Below, in pieces: positions 1 through 11,600 of a stretch of DNA of 32,299 nt (position 1 is the stretch's first letter; each line of letters opens with the position of its first letter). This stretch comes from Haplosporangium gracile (lineage: Eukaryota > Mortierellomycota > Mortierellomycetes > Mortierellales > Mortierellaceae), in assembly GCA_015499985.1 (NCBI GenBank), contig JAAAUF010000405.1:3210-35508 (forward strand), written 5' to 3'. The translations under genes were made by a program, and so were the position numbers. Below the pieces are notes generated by a model. It did no database searches, was not told the DNA's origin, and was given only the letters and a program-made list of their open reading frames with translations.

Positions 1-1
1 G

Positions 2-208
2 GACGACTCTCTCAGAATGTTCGACCCACAGACACTTCATGACCATGTCAAATTAGTCCGCACTCTGCAGTCAGTCTTCCGCAAGAGAGACCACGACAAC
101 CGCCGAGAAAAAGACGATCACAACAACCAAAGAAACAACAATGACGCAACAATCAAGATCCCGCAGCCGCTCACGACGCGACTACAGCAACAGCGGCAAC
201 AAGAATAA
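2..208 (+). CDS. Possible 3' end of a gene truncated by the window edge, product unknown
   Basis: An open frame runs from base 2 to a TAA at 206-208 with no stop before it, so it could be the last exon of a gene entering from the left. It is hydrophilic, rich in Asn, Gln, Arg and Asp, and resembles no domain I know. A second frame from an ATG at 141 gives a 36-residue Ser/Arg-rich peptide ending at 251, so the true frame is not settled. A gene ending here would converge on the kinase gene that ends at 554. It may equally be untranslated sequence. Confidence 0.25.
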   Translation, partial: DDSLRMFDPQTLHDHVKLVRTLQSVFRKRDHDNRREKDDHNNQRNNNDATIKIPQPLTTRLQQQRQQE

Positions 209-553
209 CAACAGCAAATCCTCATCTTCTTTTCAAAGGAACCTCGGATAACGACGGGGAACAGCCTTCAACGCGGAAGGAGCAGCTCCAGGAGAGATGA
301 CAGTTCTCCAGAGTCGGTGGGAGACATATGTGGTCCTAGCCCTCGGATAATAAGCTTGAGCCTTCAATCATTCGGCCCCGCCAGATAGAAAAAATCAAAT
401 AACTCTTTGTCTTTTTGTTGTTCCTCAGCAAAAACACAACCACTCGTATGTTCGTTTATTCATACAAAGGCAATCTGAATGCTAACAAACAGCAAAGGAA
501 AAGAAAAAATAGGAAAGAAAAAAGAAAAAGGAAAAAAAAAAGCAAATAAGCGA
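209..553. other. Convergent intergenic spacer
   Basis: No gene is visible. The stretch contains the 3' flank of the Wee1-type gene, including a purine-rich A/G tract at about 495-545 that reads as a T-rich tract in that transcript. Confidence 0.5.
455..460 (-). terminator. Polyadenylation signal AATAAA of the Wee1-like gene
   Basis: TTTATT on the plus strand reads AATAAA on the minus strand, about 94 bases past the kinase stop codon. The position suits a fungal polyadenylation element. The assignment rests on motif and spacing only. Confidence 0.45.
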
Positions 554-3056
554 TTAAACTGACTGCAGGAGGAGACCGGACATGGCTTCCTCGGTGCGTG
601 CACCCTTGATGGCGGCATCATTCCGCTTTTTCTGGATCCGTTGAATCTTTGGGTGGCTCAGAATAGACGATGCACTGGGCCGGATCAAGTAGTCCGGCTG
701 CATCATCTCCTTCACCAGCTCAATCAAATCTTCAGAAAACAGCTTCTGCTGACCCGACTTCAAAGCCGGCGATCCCAGGATAGATTCGAACGGGCCTGAC
801 ACAGATGATCCTGAAAGTGGGCTAGCACTAGTAACTGTTGCTGATGAGGATATAGTGGAAGCGGTAGAGGTGATTGTCGTTGATGGTTCGTTGGGTGGAG
901 TGTCAAGTGCCCCCTCAGTCAGATTCCTGCCCTGGTCCGCAATACTCTCCAAAGAAAAGTCGCCGTCTCGGAGCTCGTGCCAATGTCGCCCCTCTCCCGG
1001 CAAGTCGCCGCTCCGGTTCGTGATCATCTCGTATATTGTCATTCCCAGACTGAAAATGTCTGAATATTTGCCGCAGTGTCCGTTCAGCAATTCCTGCGCC
1101 ATGTAAAACTTGTCGCCTTCGGTGATGTCCTTCTTCTCGACCGGGTAGATAATCGAGTGACCAAAGTCACCAATCTTCAGCGCTCCTGCTGCCGTGATGA
1201 AAATATTCTCTGGCTTGATGTCCAAGTGAATGATATTACTGTCATGAATAGCCCTCAATCCCTAGTACATAAATGTCACAAAAAAGTATTATTTGTTAGA
1301 TTACAAGAATTAAGCATAAACATATAAAGCGCCGAGCAAATACATGCAAGGTAAAGTACGACTCGTTATTTACCGATGCGAGATCAGTGACGCATTTCCA
1401 TGTCCGCTTCTCGTCAAACCCGCCATATTTCTTCTGAGCCAACAGCGCCGATTGCAAACTACATCGGAACAAAGGAAAGAAATGAATTCACAGTCAGCAA
1501 ATCAAAAGTCAATGACGCACATATAAACCATAAACTCGATTTCAACACTGCCGAAGGGAACAAAAGTATTACCTTCCGAGCTTGCACAACTCCATGCGCA
1601 TGTAAATCTTGCCCTTTTGCTCCCACGCCTCCAGAAGTTGTAAAACATTCGGCGATTTTTCTATCCGCCACATATTCCTGACTTCGTTCAGATATCTCTT
1701 TCTACAGTTCAGATGTTGAGAAATGATATTGTAGTGTTAATAGCAACACAAGTTAAAAAAAAAAAGGTTTGGTTGTGCTCAAAAAATACGCGAGAAGGCA
1801 TACCTCTCCATGGCGCCTTGCACAGTTCGTAGGAGCCGCTTGACGGCGTAAAACTCTTTGCTGTTTTTGCTCTGGACCTTTAAAACATCCGCGTGTTCTC
1901 CTGCTCCAAGGACAATCTCGTTCACGTAAAAGTTGGTCGTCAAGTAGTCTGGATACAATCTTGATCCCGCCTTGCCCTTTGAGAACATCACTATAACGAG
2001 TCAAATTATCATGGTCAGCTAATGCGTTAAAAGATGAGACCTTTTGAAAATGCCAACAACAATAAACATGAACGCAGGTGCTCACCTCGTCGGTCGAGAC
2101 GAAACAAGTCCTCCAGGTACTCTTCTGTCAAGTGATGTGGATACTCTGAATACCATTGGCTTTCCGACAGATAGTCCATCTCGAAGCGCGCCTTTGGTTT
2201 TGCTGATCCCAAAAACGGGTTATTTTCGCCGTCGTTTGCAAAGGGTGAATTAACCGAGGCGGTCCTTGTAAGGAATGGGAAGTTAAGAGGGTCGCCCTGT
2301 CGTGGTGTTCCTGGTGGCGTTCCTGGTGGCGTTCCAAAGTTTGGTGCAAGTACTGGTGAATATATTGAGCCTTCACTAGGTTCCGGTGTCGATGGCTTGG
2401 AAAAGTCAAGGATTCTAACTGGCGCATCATTTTCTGTTGTAATGTAAGTTAAGTATTAGCCTTATGTTATTAAATTCTTCATGTACCTCTTCTGCAGGGA
2501 GTTGCCCCGCCTGTTCATGTGACGTGTGAGAATATGCACCTTTGGAAGAGAGACTTTTGAATCCTTTGCTCCGAAGGGTCTCCTCTCCTGGACTGGGTGT
2601 TTGTGGGTGTTTTCCAAGGAGTGATCCCTTTTCTTTCATCTTTGTCAAAAGCGACCCCGGCCGAGCGAACGAAGGTTTGACGAGGGGTGATGTACTCCCA
2701 TGGATCTTGGTGGGTGTTGAGATAAACTCGTCGTCGCTTGTAGGTGGAGGGGTCTTCATGACTCGTCGCCGTGGCACCATAGCTGCAGCTCGCTCTCCCT
2801 CTAGTAGCATAGGGTTCCGTGTGTGCAAGGGTGTAGCCAGTACTGATGTAGAGACTCTTCTTTGCTCGAGAGGTTTGAATCCTGCCGAAAGGAATGAACT
2901 TGGTAGGGATGTAGACATGGTCGAGTCTGTGTCACTATCGTCTTCTCCGTCTTCGTCGTCCTGAAGTTGCTGGTCAACGTCCATGGCTTCTCCTGCTTCT
3001 GATGTGTCTTCAGGTTGGGCGTCCCGCTGTGTCTGTTTGCCTTTAGGAGTCATCAT
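554..3056 (-). CDS. wee1: Wee1/Myt1-family mitotic inhibitor kinase, six exons, 657 aa
   Basis: Kinases of this family phosphorylate the inhibitory tyrosine of Cdk1 and delay entry into mitosis. Exons on the minus strand are 3056-2540, 2433-2086, 1990-1804, 1701-1573, 1458-1374 and 1261-554. All junctions are GT-AG and keep frame. The catalytic domain starts near residue 305 with the glycine loop LGAGEHADV (316-324), the lysine in YAVKRL (K339) and the helix C glutamate in YLNEV (E357). The catalytic loop is HLDIKPENIF (D436, K438, N441), followed by GDFGHS (D454) and EGDKFYMAQELL. HLDIKP and EGD.xYMAxELL are typical of Wee1/Myt1 rather than ordinary Ser/Thr kinases. The first 300 residues are acidic and disordered with many TP/SP sites (for example GTPPGTPPGTPR), as expected for a regulatory tail. 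A Ser/Thr-rich insert of about 65 residues (531-596) splits the C lobe. The first intron uses a GTGCAT donor at 2539, because the nearby GTACAT donor at 2486 would break frame. No transmembrane segment is seen, which argues for Wee1 over Myt1. Confidence 0.92.
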
Positions 3057-3438
3057 TGAGTCTAAACCAGTAAAGGGAAGCGATGGTCGTGCGTTATTTA
3101 CTAATTGTAAACTAGACCTAACGTTTGAGATCGTTGATCCAACAACGTAGTCGTTTTTACCTTGCGTCGATGTCGGGAGCTCAGTCGTTGCGCAGATTGT
3201 ATTGTGGACGTGAGCGTGGATGCGTGTGTGTGTGGGTGGGTGTGTGTGTGTTGTGTGTGATAAAAGGAGACGGCGCCGCAGACTCTAATAAAAAAAAAGG
3301 TTGGTTGGTGACGACGTGCACAGTGCGACAGGGAGAGTTATAGTATTTGGTGGCGGATTAGACCAAATAGGAGGGTCTCTCTGATGTGGTGGTTGTTGCT
3401 TGCTGTTAAGGAAAGAGAAAGTTGTTTGAGTGATCAGG

Positions 3439-3470
<32 letters not shown>

Positions 3471-4200
3471 GGCGTGTTGGTGATTAGAGTTGACGTTGCT
3501 ACTGCCTGTGCGTGGATGGTGAAAGAAGAGGAAATGAATAAAAGCGCGCTGTGTGCTGGGTGAGAAAAGGTTAAAAAACAAACAAATCCAACAACGCCCG
3601 CCTGCTCAATAGGAGAAAAACCTTGTGACTTGTCGAAAATTGCTGTCATTGATGTAGGTTTTCTACTGAGTTGCACAATCTTTAATTGCACGACATCTAG
3701 TTGGGCAATGTCTAATTGAACAGTCTATAGTAGCACATGAACAAATCTCTCGTTTATTCTCTTTGAATAGCAGTAACACTCGCCCTTGACTTATACATTG
3801 TTCCTTCGCGTCATCATCCTCCTCCGTTCCCTCCTTCCATGGTCAACGATTTACTCTTTGCTCCATGCAACACTGCTTGTTGCTGCCATTATTGTTTTTT
3901 TTATTCATGCGGAAATGCAAACGTGCGGGACGCTTTCTCCATCCCACTAGACGTGGCCCATTTATGAAAAAAAAGAAAGATAATGCATAAATGAAAGCAC
4001 GCTTCACGCAAAGAAAAACAGATAGGTAAACATGAGAAATGAAGAACGCAACGCATTGTTCACAGTTCGTTGGTTCGTACGATTATTTTTCATTCACCGA
4101 AAAAATAGTCGTCTCCTTTTCATGCGTTCGCTTCGTTTCTTTAGTTGATTGCGAATTTCACAAACTCATACAAGGTTCCATTTGTTGATAATCGCTTTAT
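3057..4200 (-). promoter_or_regulatory. Upstream/leader region of the Wee1-like gene
   Basis: No coding potential is visible. Read on the minus strand (the gene's coding strand) it contains an AAC trinucleotide run (3439-3471), CA-rich microsatellite sequence at about 3215-3260 and CT-rich patches (about 3517-3580). This resembles the CAA/CT-rich leader before the gene at 8676. The transcription start cannot be placed. Confidence 0.4.
3439..3471. repeat. (TTG)11 microsatellite
   Basis: Eleven perfect TTG units, reading (CAA)11 on the strand of the neighbouring kinase gene. CAA tracts are unstructured in RNA and frequent in fungal leaders. Confidence 0.95.
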
Positions 4201-4299
4201 TTGTTTTACTTGTCTACTCTACCTTGCCCTGCCGTAGGAACAGGGGGCAGGGAGGAGGACGGTGCACCGCAGGTCCTGGTAGTGGTCTTATATTAAACA

Positions 4300-4720
4300 C
4301 AAACAAAAACTGAAGGGAATAAAGCAGAAAAGGTGAGAGTTCAGGTGGGACAAGAAGAGGAGAAAGCGCCTTCGATTCTGGCATCGTTGGGTTGTCGATC
4401 ATGCAGAATTTACGTTCGTGTGTGTGCGTAAGGCTGTCTTTGTGTTCCTTGGTTTGATAGCCCCTGATTTTTGGATTACTTCCGAACCAAGCGGAGCACT
4501 CATGACAGCACTGACAACCAGCAGTGACCGAGAGATGGGAATGAAAAAGAGAATTTGAGAAAAGGAGGTAGCAGTGAAGTGGAGTGGAGCGGAGGGTGAG
4601 TGAGGGAAGGAGCGAGGGGGACACAACAACCGATGACACACATAACAGTATGTCTGTCGAAGTGTTGAACTTATAGGCAACGACAAAAGTTGGAAAAATG
4701 CAAGAAGAAAGAAAGGCGGG
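4300..4720. other. Purine-rich (plus strand) stretch
   Basis: The plus strand is dominated by A and G, for example the AG-only runs around 4530-4620. The minus strand is therefore pyrimidine-rich. A long open frame on the minus strand here (4214-4771) lacks an ATG at its head and is Ser/Leu/Phe/Pro-biased, as expected for pyrimidine-rich DNA, so I do not call a gene. Confidence 0.6.
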
Positions 4721-4871
4721 AAGTGAGTCGCAAGCATCAGACGGAATGTAAGCGAGGCGCTTGCTTGTCAAGTTGTTAATGCAAAAGAAAAATGGAAAGG
4801 ACGGTTACTCAATACAAAAGCTGCCACACTCTCTCTGTTCTTGTGCGTGTGTTTGATCCTACTTCTTGCCT

Positions 4872-4903
4872 GGGAGTCGGGAGTTGGGAGTTGGGAGTTG
4901 GGA
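4872..4903. repeat. Heptamer tandem repeat GGGAGTY x4 plus GGGA
   Basis: Four tandem copies of GGGAGT(C/T) and a partial fifth. The five GGG runs with short loops could form a G-quadruplex on the plus strand. The repeat sits close to the point where strand composition flips from purine-rich to pyrimidine-rich. Confidence 0.85.
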
Positions 4904-5939
4904 CGGATGATCGAGCGTGGTGTCTGTATGTGTATGTTGGATATTAGGCAACCATTGTCCATAAGTGAATCGGGAGTTGAGGCCATTCAAGGCCGTACTA
5001 ATATCAAAGTCAGAAAAAAGGGGAGGGAAGTGAGAGGCGACCAAAGTTGCCTGCTGGACTACGGCTGTTGCGCTGGTGTTGCTGCTCTATTTACGTGTGT
5101 GCGCGTGTCTGCTGTTAGTTACGAGTTGCGTTGCTTTGCTTCCCTCTAGGCCCATCCGTCCCACTCCCCCCTTTGTGCTTCACTGTGCTACCTCGGTTCT
5201 TGTTTTGTTCTTCCATTCTTCCTTCCCTCCTTCTTTCCCTTCTTCCTTCCTTCTTCCTCTTCACTTCCCATCCCAGCCAGCTTTGTTTGCTGCGAGTCCC
5301 CCCTTCCTCTCACTTCTCGACCGTCCTCCCTTCGCTTCACCCGTCCATCCATGCCACCCCCGCCAGCCCGCCAGCCTCCCATCCCAGTCACCCCATCCAG
5401 CCAGCCAACACACGCCTCCTTTATTTCAATCTCTTTCACTCATCAACCATTTTGTTGTCTCTTCTCTTCTCTTCTCTTCTTCCACTTTCTTTCTTCGACC
5501 ACTCTCAATCAAAAGAACGCTCTTGGTCTCTCCATTTACTTTGCCCCACGTCCCCTTCCTCTCGCCAACTGTGCAACAACCATCTCTCATCCAATAGCGA
5601 CTCATATCACATCCATACAACGAGCACTTTTCATTCTTCTCTCTGTTCATATTTTTCCTCTCAAAGCATTATTTTCTCGGATCATAAATTTTTATTCTCC
5701 AACTTGTCGCCAGCCAGTCCTTCAACCTCCAACCCATATCCCGTCTTATAGGCAGATCAGGCACACCTTCCCAACCTCCCTTCTTCTCGAACACACTCCC
5801 TCTCATTCACTCACTCACTCAGTCAGTCACTGCCTCTGCCCTTCCTTTTTTTGAAGGACAAATACCCCGGGTCCTCCAATCGACTCTTCCAGTCTCCCTC
5901 TGTTCTTCCTACTTTCCTTCAAAGGGAATTTTTAAACTC

Positions 5940-5955
5940 TTTTTTTTTTTTTTTT
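5940..5955. repeat. Poly(T) run of 16
   Basis: Sixteen consecutive T inside the pyrimidine-rich region. Such runs exclude nucleosomes in fungal promoters. Its role here is inferred only. Confidence 0.8.
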
Positions 5956-7639
5956 GTGATCTGACCCATCCAGTCCGACTCCCTCATCCCTCCCCTGCAT
6001 ATTCCTGCGACACTTGTTTCCTTCCCTTCGCTCTTTTCTTATCCCTTCTCATTCTCGCCGTGAGTCGTGGTAGTCATCAGAACTGGGAACAACCCCCCAT
6101 TCTCCTTGATCCACCCATCCAAGGTAAAAAAGGGAGCGGGAACTTGAACTATGTTTGTTGTGTGTCTGTGTCTCTCTCTAAACGCGTCAAATACTCTTTC
6201 CCATCCAAGCAAATAATTTTCATGCTATGGCCTTCACTTTCCTTCTCTTCTCTCTTCCCATCTCCGCTCAGCCTGCCATGACAATCAAATAAACAACAAA
6301 GAGCCTGGAGTATCGGGTTTCGTCTACCCCTTGTCTCTCTGTCCCTTCGTCCCTTCGTCCCTTCTCCCCTACTCCCCGTCCCTCGCTCCCTCCCTCCCTC
6401 CTTTCCCTGTTCCCTTCCCTGTTCCCTTCCTTCCTTTCCTTCCGTCTCCCTTCCATCTTTTCTCTTCCTTCCCTCTTCTATCCTTCTTTGCTTCCTGTTT
6501 TTCTCTTTTTACACTCGACAGCTTCCCCTTTGGTCCTCATGGCAGGAAGGCTGACTTGATAAATATACAACAAAACGAACGTGGCGCATTGGACGCTCAC
6601 TGCCTCTTGATGGTCCATCCTCAACACCAATTGTCTTTACTATTCTCCCTCTCTCGCTCTTTGTTGACGAAAAGTCCGCGGGCACCAGGGGAATCTGTCG
6701 AATAAAAACGATAACGCAACGATATCAATAACCTACGAAACAGTGTGGGTGCGTGTTATCTTTCGTAGTTTGTTGAATGACCTATTACAGTGGACATGGT
6801 GGAATAGAAGACCAACAGACACGCTTACTTCATTGCCATCACCCTTGACTTCACTGCCTTTGCTGAGGTTCCCTTGTTGCTGTGTCTCATCTCCTAATTT
6901 CTGCTTGTGGTCCATTGTTTGCTGCCATTACTACTCCATTTGTACCATGGAGCACTTATATTTCGGCTCTACATTGCCTTGTTTTTTTTCCCTTTGCCCT
7001 TTTTTACCTTTGCCCTTTGCCCTTTGCTCTGTATGCTTTCCAATCAGGAGCTTGCTTTATAAGCTTGCTTCACGATCCACGATCCATCCTTCATTGAGCC
7101 CAGCACTCTCTCTCCCTTTCGTTGATGTCCATTGCTGGTTGATTCTCTCTGCTCTGCTCACAATGACCCTTTGTGTGTCCTAAATGCATGTCTGTTGTTG
7201 TTTATTGTCAATGGCCTGTGTCCGTGTGTTACGACGACCCTTTTTTCTCGCTCCTTCAATTGCTCCTGCGCCATATGCAATTGCAATTGTTCATTTTGTG
7301 TGCCGATGCCCCCGAGCTCCTAACCATCTAGTAACCTACGAAATGACCATTCTGACACGCTTTCTCCCTCTCTTTCTTTCCTTCTCTTTTTTGTTCACAT
7401 TCTCTCTCCCTTCATCCTTGTTCTATTCTCCCTCTCCGCCCTTGTTTTTTATTTCTTATTTCTCTCCTTACGCTCCTTTCCGCATTGCCTTTCTACACCC
7501 CTCCGCTCTTTCCATCCCTCTCGCGCTTTCGCTTTCACTTTTACTCCTCCACACACGCCACCTCCCGTTCTTTTGAATATGATAATTAGTCTCTAGCCCT
7601 ATTGCTATTTCGCTCGCCCGGACTACATTCACTTTCTCT

Positions 7640-8240
7640 CAAGCACAAGCCAACGCAATTTGAAACCAATAAGAACAACAACAACAACATCGATCGATAG
7701 CAGCATACAAAACGGAGACACGAGGGATACAACATATATCACGAGGATCAAATAGCAGACAACAATAACGATATCAACAACAACAACATAGCATCTCATT
7801 ACCCAGCATCACACTGTATATATTCCATAACAGCATAGCCAGCATATTTTTTTTTACCATTCCTCTTCAACTGCCGACGACAAACCGAATTTCAACAATT
7901 ACATCCACCTCCTTCCCTTCTTTCTCCAATCTTAACAAGCAAGGCAGGATTTGCATCCAACAAGTGACAACAAACCAAACAAACAGCAAACAACAAACAA
8001 CTTTATATCCAGCAAGCATAAGACAAACAAGGTAATTATCCATCACAAGTCCCTATCAACCATTTCTGTGCCGACCAACAACAACAACAAGAAACACCTT
8101 TTTAATCAGCAACCAGATAGTCAACTTGTTATCCTCCTCCCTTGTTTTTCCACTATCTCAAATTCATAATCCACTCACTACCAAGACAATCATCATCGCC
8201 GTCATCCATCACCACACAGTTGCACAATTTACAAATCGCA
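7640..8240 (+). promoter_or_regulatory. CAA/A-rich probable 5' leader of the gene at 8676
   Basis: The sequence switches from CT-rich to A/C-rich with repeated CAACAACAAC blocks (7675-7690, 7778-7790, 8079-8090). Unstructured CAA-rich leaders promote ribosome scanning in fungi. The region could be transcribed leader or promoter, and an intron within it cannot be excluded (GTAATT at about 8031). Confidence 0.35.
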
Positions 8241-8430
8241 TATCAGCCAAAAACTCTCTTTTTGCCATCTCTTCCACTCTGCCTTCCCTCTTTGCCTTCA
8301 CTCTCGTCCGCTTTTCTTCTTCTCTTCCTTATCTTGATCCCTTTTCTTCCTTTTCCCATCTTCCCTCTTACTCTTTTTACTTCTTTCTCTCTCTTCTCTC
8401 TCTTACCCACTCTCTCGTCACCCTCAACCC

Positions 8431-8595
8431 ATGCATTTTCCCTCCTCCCCCCTCCCTCCTCCCCCCTCTCTCTCTCCCTTCTCTCGTCTCTCTTTCTCTT
8501 TCGTCTTTATCTTCCCTCTTGTCCTCCCCTTCATCCTATCATCCCACAATAAACAAGGCGCACATACCAACACACAGCCACCAACTGCAAACTAA
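8431..8595 (+). CDS. Candidate upstream ORF, 54 codons
   Basis: An ATG at 8431 opens a 54-codon frame ending in TAA at 8593-8595, 80 bases before the main start at 8676 and entirely upstream of it. If the transcript starts further upstream, this uORF would reduce translation of the main protein. The peptide is Ser/Pro/Phe-rich because of the CT-rich DNA, so only a regulatory role would be plausible. Confidence 0.25.
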   Translation: MHFPSSPLPPPPSLSPFSRLSFSFVFIFPLVLPFILSSHNKQGAHTNTQPPTAN

Positions 8596-8675
8596 TCCCC
8601 AGCGCGCCCTTTTCTCTATTTTCTTCTTCTTCCGCATCCACATCCGCCAACATACTCCACAAATACATCAACACA

Positions 8676-11600
8676 ATGCCAGGAAGACCGATGTCAACCC
8701 TGATCAAAATATCCTTCCAGGAGGGCGGCCACAAACAGGAGCGCATCTTTGAGTTTGCCCCTTACGCCACATGTCGACACGCCGTCGAGCAGGTAAGCAA
8801 ACAAAATAGAAGTTGATTCGCTTTTTTGGTGAATGAATGAAAGTGAACGGATGAATGCACAAGAGTTGCAATGACGACAGATGAGGGTTAATTCCGAGTT
8901 GTTCTGATCTTTCTTATTGCTCCTCTTTACTCACAGTAACTGCCTCTCTCACTGACCACACGAAATTTTTTGGTACATTTATTACTTTTCGCGTTTAGGT
9001 TTCTGCCGCGTTCGCAGTCCCGGAGGACTGGACCATGGCCTTGTACGTCGTTTGTTGTACCTTGTTATCCGCGTCAGTCTGCTGTGAATATACGTTGTAT
9101 TTTACTTTCTTTTATGCTAACGTTGTAAACCACACTACATACGATGAACTTGCAGGTACAGCAAGAAACATGCGGGATGGATCCACGACAGCATTCTCCT
9201 GATGAACATCGTCTTCAAAAATCATGTAAGTAATGTGTATCTCTCTACACATAAAAATGACAACAGCAACAACAACAACAGCAACACAGCAACAAAAAAA
9301 GCGGAGGAGATCGCATATATTGATCCTGTTACTTAGATTACAACACGGCCCCCGCATATGAAACGCGCCTCCTAATCATTGACGACGGCTGCATTTTTTT
9401 CTTTTTTGCTCGGCCTCCCTTTTTTTTTCTATTTGACGGATTTAGAAAACACTGGAGTTGCGCACAAAGACCCCGTCGTACTTTGAGGCTCAATATTCCG
9501 CGATCTTAGAACCTTCCAAGGTATGTTACAGGCAGACTATGGCCCAATCAAAAGTGCACATCTTATCTGTTCACCACACACACTGCAGATGCAAGGGTCC
9601 GTGTTATTTGTTCATATGAAGTCCGTGTAACATGCATGTACTGAATCCAGTCAATTCTTCTTTACCTGCCCTTCCTTTTCCCGTCTTTCTCTTGCCTCTG
9701 TGATTCATTCGCTCGTGGGAAATTGAAAAAATCAAATTAGAATTCCCTCCGAGACTCGACTATCCTGCGCGGACCCGCCTCACCTATCGACCCGCACCGC
9801 CTCTTCAACTTTTTCCGCACCTCTGATGACCAGTTCGTGTCCCGCTTCCAAAAGGGCTGCATCTACCTCTCGATCATCATCCTCAATAGCGATAACAAGA
9901 TCCTCCTCGGCCCCAGTGGAGTTCCTCCCACAGTGATGGTCACCAGCGTCGGTGGCTTGGCCAACTACTACAGCTTTGACACCGACTCTGCTGATTTCGC
10001 ATGGATGGTCAAGACAACCCTCGACTGGGCCTCGGATACTCCGTCGATTTCTTACCAAGACTCGTGTGCCACCCCTGAATCCCACGCCGTGACTAGCTCT
10101 ATTTTCTCGCCACCCCTTTCTAGGATATCCTTCTCAGGCACCAACCGAGGAAGCAGCAAGAACCTCAAGAATATGTCCGGCATTGGATCCAGGTCGAACG
10201 TGAGCTCAATATCTGTCGACCGGTCCTCTGTTATCTCGGATGGAGGTAACCAACAGCCTGTTTACGACTATGTCGATCGCCGGAAAGGTTGCAGGAGAGA
10301 GAACAGGCTGCGCCAGGAATATATCGATGCTGTAGATCAGTTGCAACGGAAGCTGGGTATCCCACCTATCGACATGCTGTTCGACAGGGTCGTCGAGTTG
10401 ACACAGGTTGGGGCCAAGAGTGTTATGGCTATCCAGTATGTCAAGGACGAGAACAAGAACCATATCTCCCCAGAGCTGATGCATGCTGGGTCGTTCCGGT
10501 GGCGTAGTATCGACTCCATCTCGGGATCCATCTACACCAGGAACGAAGAAATCTGGTCCCAACTCACCAGCTACTACGACAACATCCGAGGTAACTACTT
10601 TTTTTCTGCTCGGTTCATTGCTCACAGCTCAAATTAGAGAAAAGGTTAAATTTGAACATCAACCTGACATTGTCTACACTTTTATGATTGACATGCAATA
10701 GTGACTAGACCGACGTCGGGACTTTACATTGGGTTGTATTACACAGAGAGCACAATGTCGGGCTTGCAGATCCTTGTCCCAAAGCAGCGCAGGACATTTA
10801 TTCCGATCGTCAAGCTCAGAGACAATACCACCATCGCACCAGAAGAGTGGGACTGGCTGAAGTCAACGACATCCATGGACCTCAACCAGCTTGCTAAGGC
10901 CTGCGCTGTTTCGAAGGACGACCCCATGCACCACCTCAAGGTCGAGTTTGCCCATTCCACTGCAAAGTTGTCTCGCCTAACACAGCTTAAGTGGAATCCC
11001 TCGGATATGTATACTCAGGACACCATGCGAGTTGTCTACCAGAACAATGGCAACATTGGCAACAACAACTCTTTGCCACCCACCCCTGAGGAGATGCTTA
11101 TGACGTCAGAGGACCCTCGCCCGTCGATCATCGAGCCAACCTCGACACCTTCTGCGGTGGGGAAGAGTATTGCGGCCATGGATGTGGATCCGATTTGGAA
11201 CTGTTCGCCTTTGGATAAAGAGGATACGAGTATTATCCGGGTGATCATGTTTATCAAGCCTACACGACATGCAACCCAGCCTCAGGAGCACTTTAACAAG
11301 GATCTTTTTGAGATGAGTTCATTCCCGATCTTTGACACCCTCCACCACTCTGTCTACAACACAGCGACGTATCTCCCCCTGCGCAAGTCGATGTTGAATT
11401 TGACCAACGAGATTGTGGAGTTGGAGCAAGAGATTGAGCAAGAGCTTGAGATGGAGACGGAGTTGGAGTTGGGGTCTGGACGGACCAGGGGACGACGAAT
11501 GAGCAGCCCCCCCAAGTTGGATGAGAGTGATCTGATTGGGTCACTATTGATTGATGAACTGGGTATCAAGGGCGAGTCGCCTCATCCGCTTCATGCGCAC

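Larger units (their letters stand above)
5150..8540. other. About 3.4 kb long pyrimidine-rich tract (plus strand), no gene
   Basis: Nearly every line of this stretch is C/T dominated on the plus strand, with CCTTCC, CCCTCC and CTCTCT runs (densest at 5200-5470, 6310-6500, 7360-7560 and 8270-8540) and a CAA-rich interruption at 7640-8240. The open frames crossing it encode only Ser, Leu, Pro and Phe low-complexity sequence, overlap one another in all three frames and show no conserved pattern, so I regard them as composition artefacts. The tract ends just before the gene at 8676 and most likely holds its promoter and a long leader. Confidence 0.7.

Noticed and set aside
779..792. TTCGAA with flanks resembling a tRNA T-loop
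   Set aside because: It lies inside the kinase coding exon and has no matching acceptor, D or anticodon stems.
4214..4771. 185-codon minus-strand ORF
   Set aside because: It starts at a TTG, lies in pyrimidine-rich sequence of that strand, overlaps another open frame and has no recognisable motif.
5076..5854. Long overlapping plus-strand ORFs of 167-206 codons
   Set aside because: All three frames are open at once and encode only Ser/Leu/Pro/Phe/His, the product of C/T-rich DNA with few stop codons. No domain or codon bias is visible.
7675..7800. CAACAAC blocks considered as a CRISPR-like or satellite array
   Set aside because: The units are short simple repeats without regular spacers; they are better explained as an A/C-rich leader.
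8126..8752. 208-codon plus-strand ORF overlapping the start of the unknown gene
   Set aside because: It opens at TTG, is CT-composition driven, and its end overlaps exon 1 of the well-supported gene in another frame.
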